From assembly GCF_000764495.1 (NCBI RefSeq), contig NZ_JRLB01000003.1, positions 1-33,236 on the forward strand: 33,236 bases of DNA. The letters run 5' to 3'. This document shows positions 1-6,746 of this stretch, in pieces; position 1 is the first letter of the stretch, and every line of letters begins with the position of its first letter. Position numbers and translations under genes: made by a program. The notes below the pieces were generated by a model. That model was given only the letters and a program-made list of their open reading frames with translations, did no database searches and was not told the DNA's origin. Source of the DNA: Nitrincola sp. A-D6. Its GTDB lineage: Bacteria > Pseudomonadota > Gammaproteobacteria > Pseudomonadales > Balneatricaceae.

Positions 1-566
1 GCTGATCCAGCTGTGTCGTATTCTGGGTGCTATTCCCTATGCAGTGTCTCAGCCAGGCAAGGCTGAAGCTTTGTTGGCCCTGGGGGCTGAAGCTGTGATT
101 GATCGGGGTAATTTAGACGATTTTGTTGATCGGACGCTTGCTGTAACAGCCGGTGCCCCGATTGATGCGGTAATGGATCTGGTGGGCGGAGAGATGACTG
201 ATCGTTTTATCGATACCATGATTCAGGATATGCATGCCCGAACAACCTATCCGCGTCTGAGTATTGCGGGCGCCAGTGGTGGCAAGTCTCAGCCAGATGA
301 TGTGGACACGCATCTACCTCTACCAGGTACAAATTTTTGGTGTGTCCCACGGAACGAGGGAAGAGGCACGGCAGTTAATGCGCTGGATTGCCGAGGGGCA
401 GCTCAAACCTGTGTTGCATGGCACTTTCCGGCTTTCACAGTTACACGCCGCGGAAGACTATTTCGTTAATCGAGGCAGTAACTATCTGGGTAAAATCGTC
501 ATAGTGCCGGATGATGAATGGGCTGAACAGGGTGCTCCTTTTGCGTTGCCGGAGGCTGGCGTATGA
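1..566 (+). pseudogene. MDR-family zinc-binding/quinone-type dehydrogenase, C-terminal part, frameshifted
   Basis: This is the 3' end of a medium-chain dehydrogenase/reductase (zinc-containing alcohol dehydrogenase or quinone-oxidoreductase type). The gene is already open at base 2 in frame 2, so its start lies outside the window. The first frame carries the end of the nucleotide-binding fold (LGAEAVIDRG, then PIDAVMDLVGG) up to RLSIAGASGG. The protein then continues in frame 3 with SQMMWTRIYLYQVQIFG and ends GSNYLGKIVIVPDDEW. The switch lies near 283-290 and is a net +1 (or -2) change. With one base removed the junction would read GGNLSQMMW, a natural sequence for this family as I remember it. 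The stop overlaps the next gene's ATG (ATGA), so the two are probably co-transcribed. The substrate is unknown; given the neighbours, an amine- or imino-acid-derived intermediate is a guess. The frameshift may be real or a sequencing error. Confidence 0.75.
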
Positions 567-1599
567 GTCGACAACTGAGCCTGCATTTGATGGATACGCA
601 TGCCGGGGGAGACGTTAGCCGGATCGTCTATGCCGGGGTAAAAGCGCTACCAGGAGACAGTGTCCGACAACAGATGGAATACCTGCAACGCGAAGCTGAT
701 GGGCTGAGAACACTGTTATTGTTTGAACCCTATGGTATTCCGGAAATGTCAGTGGATCTGCTGGTGCCTGCCACCAATCCTCAGGCGGTGGCTGGTTATA
801 TTATTATGGAGGTCATGGGGTATCCGATCTATTCCGGTTCCAACACCCTATGCACGGCAACCGCGGTACTGGAGCTGGGCCTGGTGCCCAAACAGGAAGG
901 TCGGCAGCAGTTTATGCTGGAATCACCTGCCGGACTGGTGCAGATCGACGCTGAAATACGCGATGGGTGGTGGAGTCAATTACTTGTGAGGGCCTTCCCA
1001 GTTATATCGATTGCTATCAACAGACGATCTCAGTAGCGGGTCTGGGTGAGGTAACCTACAGCATAGCCTACAGTGGTGGGTTTTATGCGCTGGTCGATGC
1101 TGCCGCACTGGGTTTCAGTCTGACACTGGATGAAGAAGCCCGGTTAAGTGTTTGTGCACACGCCATTATTGAAGCGATTCGAGCTGAACGAAGTTTCCGC
1201 CATTATTCACTCGGTGATGTTGGTCCTATTCCCTTTCTGCACTTTATGGGGCCGGTTGAAAGCCCGGCTAAAGGGCAGTACGCCTCTCGTTCGGCAACCT
1301 ACGTGCATCCGGGTGTTATCTGTCGTAGTACCACGGGAACGGGCACGTCTGCACGACTGGCGTTGATGCAGTATGAACAGCGTATAGTGCCGGGTGATAC
1401 GCTGGAAACCTGCTCCCTGAGAGAAACCCGCTTTGTCGGCCGGTTTACCGGTTTGAGTCAGGTAGCAGGGCAAACCCTGGTTGAAAACAACATCACCGGG
1501 AAAGCCTATGTGTTAAATCGCGCTGAAATAATCGTCAATGCAGATGACCCGATGGTGAAAAGTGACGGGTTAAATTTACTGTTGAAGCCGGTCAGTTGA
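563..1599 (+). pseudogene. Proline racemase superfamily protein with Ser/Thr in place of both catalytic Cys, one frameshift
   Basis: This belongs to the proline racemase / hydroxyproline epimerase / hydroxyproline dehydratase superfamily (PF05544). The first frame (563 to about 965) holds the N-terminal half, including MDTHAGGD and the first active-site loop SGSNTLCTATAVLELG. The second frame (about 967-1599) holds the rest, including the second loop CRSTTGTGTSARLALM. The shift is a net -1 beside a GGG run near 964-966; restoring one G gives RDGVVESITCEGLPSYI. The repaired length is about 345 residues, normal for the family. In classical racemases the loops read MCGHGT and DRSPCGTGTSA; here serine occupies the first cysteine position and threonine the second. 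That argues against a two-cysteine racemase/epimerase and suggests a dehydratase-like or other activity. The gene overlaps the upstream dehydrogenase by 4 bp and lies about 110 bp before a PuuA-like synthetase. Confidence 0.78.
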
Positions 1600-1658
1600 A
1601 TGGATTATTAAGCCGGTTTTAGCTGACACTCGTTTTGTATCGCTATTTTTGTTATTTT

Positions 1659-1684
1659 CAGCTAGTGAAAGCAACAACTAGCTG
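1659..1684. promoter_or_regulatory. Perfect 8-bp inverted repeat ahead of the PuuA-like gene
   Basis: CAGCTAGT (1659-1666) and ACTAGCTG (1677-1684) are exact reverse complements separated by 10 bases, and TTTTAT follows. The repeat sits in the 109-bp gap between the racemase-like gene and the PuuA-like gene, about 25 bp before the start codon. It could be a regulator-binding site or a weak stem-loop attenuator; the stem is short and moderate in GC, so I do not call it a terminator. No convincing -35/-10 pair was found around it. Confidence 0.4.
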
Positions 1685-1708
1685 TTTTATATCAACGAGG
1701 AGTCAGCA

Positions 1709-3073
1709 ATGGCGTTTGCAAAAGTGCAGGAAGCACTGGATTTTCTGGAGCGTTATCCTGACATAGAACTATTCGAGCTGTTTATCCTGGATGCCAATGG
1801 GGTGCCGAGGGGCAAGCTGTTGCATCGTGAGGAACTGCTGCCGGTGTATGAATCCGGTCGCCCCCTGCCAAGCACCATTATGGGCCTGTCGATTAACGGT
1901 GATGATGTTGAAGAGTCCGGTTTGGTATGGGATGTGGGCGATGTTGACTGCCGAGCCTATCCACTGGCTGGCAGCCTGGTGCTCATGCCCTGGCGATGTA
2001 TTCCGACAGCCGCGCTACAAGTCAGTATGCATCCACAACAGGGACTCCCTGCGGCTGTAGCTGATCCACGTCATCTGTTGCAGCAGGTTATCGGGCGTTT
2101 CGAGGCTAAGGGATATTACCCGGTAATGGCTTGTGAGCTGGAGTTCTACTTGCTGGATCAACAGACTGACAGCCTGGGTAAACCCCAGTTGGCACCGGAG
2201 CCAGGTGGTGCCAGACCCTATGCCACACAAGTCTATGGCCTTCGCGAACTGGAGCAATTAGAGCCTTTTCTGGCCGACCTGTATGCCGCCTGCAAACTGC
2301 AAGGTATACCAGCGCGCACCGCGATTTCTGAATATGCTCCCGGTCAGGTTGAGATCACCCTGCAGCATGGCGATGCCTTGACCGCTATGGACCAGGCGGT
2401 GCGTTACAAGCGGCTGGTGAAGGGCGTCGCGCATCAACATGGCATGCAGGCCTGCTTTATGGCTAAACCCTTTGCACAGCTATCGGGTTCAGGCATGCAT
2501 ATGCATATCAGTCTGAACGATGATCAGGGGCATAATCTTTTTGCCAGCGACGATCCGGCTGGAACACCGCTGTTGCGCTGGTCGATTGGTGGCATGCTGG
2601 CGTGTTTGACCGATACCCTGCTGTTTTTCTGTCCCAACGCCAACTCCTACAGGCGTTTTCAATCGGAAAGTTATGCGCCGCTGGCGCCCACCTGGGGTGT
2701 TGATAACCGGACGGTATCCATGCGTATTCCCGGAGGCCCGCCTGCCAGTCGTCATATAGAACACCGGATCTGTGGTGCTGATGCCAATCCTTATTTGGCA
2801 GCGGCTGCGATTCTGGCTGGCGTGCTGCGTGGTGTTGACGAACGCCTGGACCCTGGAACACCGGTAACTGGCAATGGCTATGCGCAGGTCACTGAAACTC
2901 TGCCAGGAGATTGGCTGACAACTCTGAATGCCTGCTCCACATCTACCTGGCTACCCGAGTTGATAGACCCGGCATTTCTCAAAATTTATCTGGCCGTTAA
3001 GCAGGCTGAATACCAGCAGTTTATGGCCGAAGTAGGTGAACAGGACTGGCGCTGGTACCGTCACACCACTTGA
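1709..3073 (+). CDS. puuA: Gamma-glutamylputrescine synthetase-like glutamine synthetase family protein (PuuA-like)
   Basis: This 454-residue protein of the glutamine-synthetase fold would ligate glutamate to an amine using ATP. In the Puu pathway putrescine becomes gamma-glutamylputrescine in the cytoplasm. The N-terminal beta-Grasp domain (about 1-110) includes DANGVPRGKLL. The catalytic domain has the acidic metal-binding stretch ACELEFYLLD (about 143-152), SGSGMHMHISL, the NSYRRF arginine region, and IPGGPPASRHIEHRICGADANPYLAAAA near the C-terminus. The length and the absence of an adenylylation-type GlnA C-terminus fit PuuA/SpuI-type enzymes rather than housekeeping GlnA. The start is supported by GAGGAG at 1697-1702, six bases before ATG. 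A PuuB-like oxidase follows 29 bp later, so the two form a ligase-oxidase pair. The real amine may differ from putrescine, since upstream genes suggest imino-acid chemistry. Confidence 0.82.
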   Translation: MAFAKVQEALDFLERYPDIELFELFILDANGVPRGKLLHREELLPVYESGRPLPSTIMGLSINGDDVEESGLVWDVGDVDCRAYPLAGSLVLMPWRCIPTAALQVSMHPQQGLPAAVADPRHLLQQVIGRFEAKGYYPVMACELEFYLLDQQTDSLGKPQLAPEPGGARPYATQVYGLRELEQLEPFLADLYAACKLQGIPARTAISEYAPGQVEITLQHGDALTAMDQAVRYKRLVKGVAHQHGMQACFMAKPFAQLSGSGMHMHISLNDDQGHNLFASDDPAGTPLLRWSIGGMLACLTDTLLFFCPNANSYRRFQSESYAPLAPTWGVDNRTVSMRIPGGPPASRHIEHRICGADANPYLAAAAILAGVLRGVDERLDPGTPVTGNGYAQVTETLPGDWLTTLNACSTSTWLPELIDPAFLKIYLAVKQAEYQQFMAEVGEQDWRWYRHTT

Positions 3074-3102
3074 TGGCTGTCTAAATGAGTAAGGATTAAC
3101 CG

Positions 3103-4416
3103 ATGAATCGTAACAATCTGGCCGGTGCCCCTCGTCAGGAGCGCTTGCCTTCCTATTACAGTGCCACTGTGAATGATCAGAGCGTCTATCCGCCTTTGCA
3201 GCAGGACATAGAGACGGATGTGGTGATTATTGGCGCCGGTTTTACCGGTATTGCATCGGCAGTGGAGCTGGCTGAGCGCGGCTATCGTGTGGTGGTAGTG
3301 GAGTCCAATCGCGTTGGCTGGGGTGCCTCTGGCCGAAATGGCGGTCAGGTGACCGGCAGCTTATCCGGCGATACGGCGATGCGCAAACAGATGCGCGCAA
3401 CTCTGGGTAAGGATGTCGATGATTTTATCTGGTTTATGCGTTGGCATGGTCACGACATTATTCGTCAGCGTGTTGAGAAGTATGCCATTGACTGTGACTT
3501 GCGCTTTGGTCATCTGCATACAGCGATGAAGCCGGTACACATGGATGAACTACAGCAGAGTTATGCCGAGGCGCAGGCTCGCGGTATGGCCGATGAGATC
3601 AGCTTACTTGATGCAGAAGGCGTCCAGACGGTGTTGGCAACAGACCTGTATTGTGGCGGGCTTCGAAATAACCGCAATATGCACCTGCACCCATTGAACC
3701 TCTGTCTGGGTGAAGCCCGCGCGGCAGTCTCTTTGGGCGCTCGGATTTACGAGCAGACACAGGTGCAGGCCATTGAAGAGGGTGATAAACCGGTTGTAGT
3801 CACAGATCGGGGTCGGATTCGTGCTAGTCACGTGTTACTGGCGGGTGATGTGTATCACCGATTGGCTCAAAAGCAGCTGGGCGGGATGATATTTCCCGCG
3901 ATGGGGGGCATAGTGACAACCGAACCCCTGGGTGAGTTGGCCAAGCGGTTGAATCCGGAAAACCTGGCTGTATATGACTGTCGTTTTGTGCTGGATTACT
4001 ACCGTATGACCGCCGATGGACGTCTGCTTTTTGGTGGTGGCTGCAATTACTCCGGCCGTGATTCCCGCGATATAGCTGCTGAGTTGCGGCCCGCTATTGA
4101 AGCGACCTTTCCACAGTTGAAGGGTGTTCATATTGAGCATCAATGGAGTTGTGCCATGGGTATTGTGGTCAACCGTATTCCGCAACTGGGGCAGCTATCG
4201 CCCAATGTCTGGTATTGTCAGGGGTATTCTGGTCATGGCGTGGCCAGCAGTCACATTATGGGGGAAATTATGGCTGAGGCGATTAGCGGTCAACTGGATA
4301 AGTTTGATGTCTTTGCCCGTTGTTCACATGTACGTGTTCCCATGGGGGATTGGCTGGGTAATCCAATGCTCGCAGCAGGGATGTGGTATTACCGTTTACG
4401 GGAAGCGCTGCGTTGA
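3103..4416 (+). CDS. puuB: FAD-dependent amine/amino-acid oxidoreductase (PuuB-like gamma-glutamylputrescine oxidase)
   Basis: This 437-residue flavoprotein belongs to the D-amino-acid oxidase (DAO) family. The dinucleotide-binding fold lies at about residues 38-70: VVIIGAGFTGIASAVELAERG, followed by the ribose-binding glutamate in VVVVES. The family hallmark GWGASGRNGGQ follows directly. The C-terminal FAD-contact region contains YCQGYSGHGVASSHIMGE. In the Puu pathway this enzyme oxidises the gamma-glutamylated amine to the aldehyde, releasing ammonia and peroxide; that substrate is inferred from its position right after the PuuA-like ligase. AAGGA about 10 bases before the ATG serves as ribosome binding site. 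Its stop overlaps the start of the next gene, a glycosyltransferase, by 4 bp. No frameshift is present, unlike the two genes at the left end of the cluster. Confidence 0.82.
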   Translation: MNRNNLAGAPRQERLPSYYSATVNDQSVYPPLQQDIETDVVIIGAGFTGIASAVELAERGYRVVVVESNRVGWGASGRNGGQVTGSLSGDTAMRKQMRATLGKDVDDFIWFMRWHGHDIIRQRVEKYAIDCDLRFGHLHTAMKPVHMDELQQSYAEAQARGMADEISLLDAEGVQTVLATDLYCGGLRNNRNMHLHPLNLCLGEARAAVSLGARIYEQTQVQAIEEGDKPVVVTDRGRIRASHVLLAGDVYHRLAQKQLGGMIFPAMGGIVTTEPLGELAKRLNPENLAVYDCRFVLDYYRMTADGRLLFGGGCNYSGRDSRDIAAELRPAIEATFPQLKGVHIEHQWSCAMGIVVNRIPQLGQLSPNVWYCQGYSGHGVASSHIMGEIMAEAISGQLDKFDVFARCSHVRVPMGDWLGNPMLAAGMWYYRLREALR

Positions 4417-5660
4417 GTGATCTGGCTTTGAAAGTGTTGGTGATTGGCTATGTCTGGCCCGAGCCCAATTCATCGGCAGCGGGAAGTCGTATGCTGCAGT
4501 TACTCAACAGCTTTATAGGTCAGGGCTGGCGGGTGGATTTTGCCAGCCCGGCACAACCTACCGAACATCAGGTCGATCTGGCCGAGCTGGGTATCAACAG
4601 TCATGTTATACGCTTAAATTGCAGCTCATTTGATCAGTTTTTACTGGATACCTCCCCCGATCTTGTTGTCTTTGATCGATTTATGATGGAGGAACAATTT
4701 GGCTGGCGGGTTGAAAAACATGCGCCTCAGGCCTTGCGTATTCTAAATACCGAAGACCTGCACAGTCTGCGTCAGGCACGACATCAGGCACTCAAGGCCG
4801 GGCGGGACTATCAGCCGGAAGACCTGCACAGTGAATTGGCGATACGTGAAGTTGCAGCCATTTTTCGTTCTGACCTGACCCTGATGATCTCTGCCGTCGA
4901 AACCCGCTTGCTGCAACAGCAATTTCAACTGCCTGCCACGCAACTCTATACCCTGCCGTTTATGTTGGAGCCCATTACGCTGACGCAGAAACAACAGCGT
5001 TTAAGCTTTGCCCAGCGACGTGACTTTGTCAGCATCGGTAACTTTCGTCATGCACCTAACTGGGATGCCGTGCTCTATCTGAAACAGACGCTCTGGCCAG
5101 CCATTCGCCAGCAGTTGCCAGATGCCTGCGTACATATTTACGGTGCCTATCCACCGCCCAAAGCCACACAACTGCATAATCCTGCCCAGGGGTTTCTGGT
5201 AAAAGGCTGGGCCGATGATGCCAAACAGGTAGTCGGTCAGGCGCGGGTGTTACTGGCCCCTTTACGTTTTGGGGCTGGATTGAAAGGCAAGCTGGTAGAA
5301 GCGATGCAAACGGGTACACCCAGTGTCACCACACCAATAGGTGCCGAAGGCATGCACGCTGAGTTGCCCTGGAGTGGTGCAATTTGTGACGGTGAGACTG
5401 CGTTTGTCCAGCAGGCGGTAAACCTCTATACCGCTGAAGTTGACTGGCAGCAAGCACAGCAGCAGGGTGATCAAATACTTGAGCAGTTATATAACCGAGT
5501 AGTGTTGGAACCGGATTTTATTGCTCATATTCTGCAGCAATATCAGCAGCGTGAAACCCTGCGGCAACAACACTTTATCAGCCAGATGCTGCGGCATCAC
5601 AGTATGAAAAGCACGCAGTATATGGCGCAGTGGATTGAAGCGAAAAACAAGCACAACTAG
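4413..5660 (+). CDS. Glycosyltransferase, GT-B fold (GT4-like)
   Basis: This protein of about 415 residues has a Rossmann-like N-terminal start (LKVLVIGYVWPEPNSSAAGSRM) typical of GT-B glycosyltransferases. The C-terminal donor-binding half contains FVSIGNFRHAPNWDAV, ARVLLAPLRFGAGLKGKLVEAM and PSVTTPIGAEGM, the glycosyltransferase-1/4 signature region with a conserved glutamate. The donor and acceptor sugars cannot be read from the sequence. I chose TTG at 4413, which overlaps the previous stop as TTGA; a GTG at 4383 is in frame but would overlap the upstream gene by 34 bp and add ten residues of unlikely sequence. The gene has no obvious link to amine catabolism, so it may simply share the transcript. 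No membrane segment is apparent, so a cytoplasmic or peripheral enzyme is expected. Confidence 0.72.
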   Translation: MSDLALKVLVIGYVWPEPNSSAAGSRMLQLLNSFIGQGWRVDFASPAQPTEHQVDLAELGINSHVIRLNCSSFDQFLLDTSPDLVVFDRFMMEEQFGWRVEKHAPQALRILNTEDLHSLRQARHQALKAGRDYQPEDLHSELAIREVAAIFRSDLTLMISAVETRLLQQQFQLPATQLYTLPFMLEPITLTQKQQRLSFAQRRDFVSIGNFRHAPNWDAVLYLKQTLWPAIRQQLPDACVHIYGAYPPPKATQLHNPAQGFLVKGWADDAKQVVGQARVLLAPLRFGAGLKGKLVEAMQTGTPSVTTPIGAEGMHAELPWSGAICDGETAFVQQAVNLYTAEVDWQQAQQQGDQILEQLYNRVVLEPDFIAHILQQYQQRETLRQQHFISQMLRHHSMKSTQYMAQWIEAKNKHN

Positions 5661-5733
5661 GCTAACAGAGCAGGGCTTAGGTGGTATGCTAGATTACCTG
5701 AGTAGATAGAGATAACGGATTGTTACGGAAGCA

Positions 5734-6030
5734 ATGACTATGGCAAAAATATGTTTACATGTCCGCGTGATTGGCCGGGTGCAAGGGGTTTGGTTTCGGC
5801 GCTTTACCCAGCAACAGGCCGAAGCGCATGGTGTAGTGGGCTGGGTGCGTAATCTGGCGGATGGCAGTGTTGAAGCCCTGTTGTGCGGTGAAGAGATCAA
5901 TGTTCATCATGTAGAAGCCTGGCTGAATCAGGGGCCGGAGTTAGCCACAGTAGCTGAAGTGATTGCCGAACCACGCGATTGGGATGAAAGCTATACCGGC
6001 TTTGAAATACGCGATGATGCTGGCAATTAA
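5734..6030 (+). CDS. acyP: Acylphosphatase
   Basis: This 98-residue protein has the full acylphosphatase fold. The phosphate-binding loop GRVQGVWFRR (about residues 14-23) carries the catalytic arginine, and the conserved asparagine is in GWVRNLADGSVEALLCG. The C-terminal FEIRDD matches the last strand. It hydrolyses carboxyl-phosphate bonds in small molecules such as acetyl phosphate or 1,3-bisphosphoglycerate; its physiological role is unclear in most bacteria. The start is ATG 5734 with GGAAG just upstream; a second in-frame ATG at 5740 is also possible. The gene stands alone, 73 bp after the glycosyltransferase and convergent with the alternative oxidase gene. No clear terminator separates the convergent pair; only a short TATTG/CAATA hairpin lies in the 20-bp gap. 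Confidence 0.93.
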   Translation: MTMAKICLHVRVIGRVQGVWFRRFTQQQAEAHGVVGWVRNLADGSVEALLCGEEINVHHVEAWLNQGPELATVAEVIAEPRDWDESYTGFEIRDDAGN

Positions 6031-6050
6031 AGTTATTGTTTGCAATAGAT

Positions 6051-6665
6051 TCAAGAATTTAATTCATCGGCAAAGTCGTGATTAACATCGCGATGCTTTG
6101 CTTCGTCGGCCCGCACAGCCAACACCACCTCACGCAAACGCGCATCTTCCGGTAGCTGCCAGTAGTCTATGGCAATCTGGGGGGCGGGGACGTTTTCATA
6201 GAGTCCGCTGTCTATACCGGCGAGATATTCGGTATAACTGTATACCGCTTCCTCTTCCAGGTAGCCGACAAAGCGATGTGCTGTTCGTGGTGATATCAGG
6301 TAGAGCAGGAAAAAACAGTTATAGAACAGACCTTGAACCAGCAGAATCAGCAAACGTTCAAAACGGTTGGGCTGGGCGATCTGTACAAAGGTCATCAAGT
6401 GCATACGCTCATTCTCAGCCTCTTCCAACAGCGTTCGAATCCAGCCATCGTCACTTTTAAGACGTCTTAGCGCTTTTAAATGCTGCAGGGCTCCACCCAC
6501 CATTCCCGGAACGGCGGCAACCGTTTCAAGCACAACGGCACGATGCCCGTAGCGCTGGGCAAAAAATTTATCGGCAAAAAAACGCAGAAAACGGGTCATG
6601 AAATAGGCCACCCGATCAGACCCTGTCTTTGGTTTGAAATGTGTCTGAATAGGCTGTTCGGACAT
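6051..6665 (-). CDS. aox: Bacterial alternative oxidase (cyanide-resistant ubiquinol oxidase)
   Basis: This 204-residue di-iron protein transfers electrons from ubiquinol to oxygen without pumping protons. All six predicted iron ligands are visible: E47 in VVLETVA, E86 and H89 in AENERMHL, E138 in [10 protein letters not shown], and E188 and H191 in [12 protein letters not shown]. The hydrophobic stretch at about residues 103-124 (LERLL-like through NCFFLLYLI) is the interfacial or membrane helix. The length matches short bacterial AOX proteins, which lack the plant mitochondrial targeting peptide. It lies 81 bp downstream of the GGDEF/EAL gene in the same direction and could have its own promoter. 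AOX occurs in a minority of proteobacteria, often marine ones, where it is linked to nitric oxide or cyanide tolerance. No NO-sensing regulator gene is visible in the window. Confidence 0.95.
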   Translation of the reverse strand: MSEQPIQTHFKPKTGSDRVAYFMTRFLRFFADKFFAQRYGHRAVVLETVAAVPGMVGGALQHLKALRRLKSDDGWIRTLLEEAENERMHLMTFVQIAQPNRFERLLILLVQGLFYNCFFLLYLISPRTAHRFVGYLEEEAVYSYTEYLAGIDSGLYENVPAPQIAIDYWQLPEDARLREVVLAVRADEAKHRDVNHDFADELNS

Positions 6666-6746
6666 GTATAATCCCAGGTTATTTTTGCAAGATTCAGTTA
6701 AGTATGGCTACTCAAGGTCGAATAGGTTCCCGACAACTCAACAATA

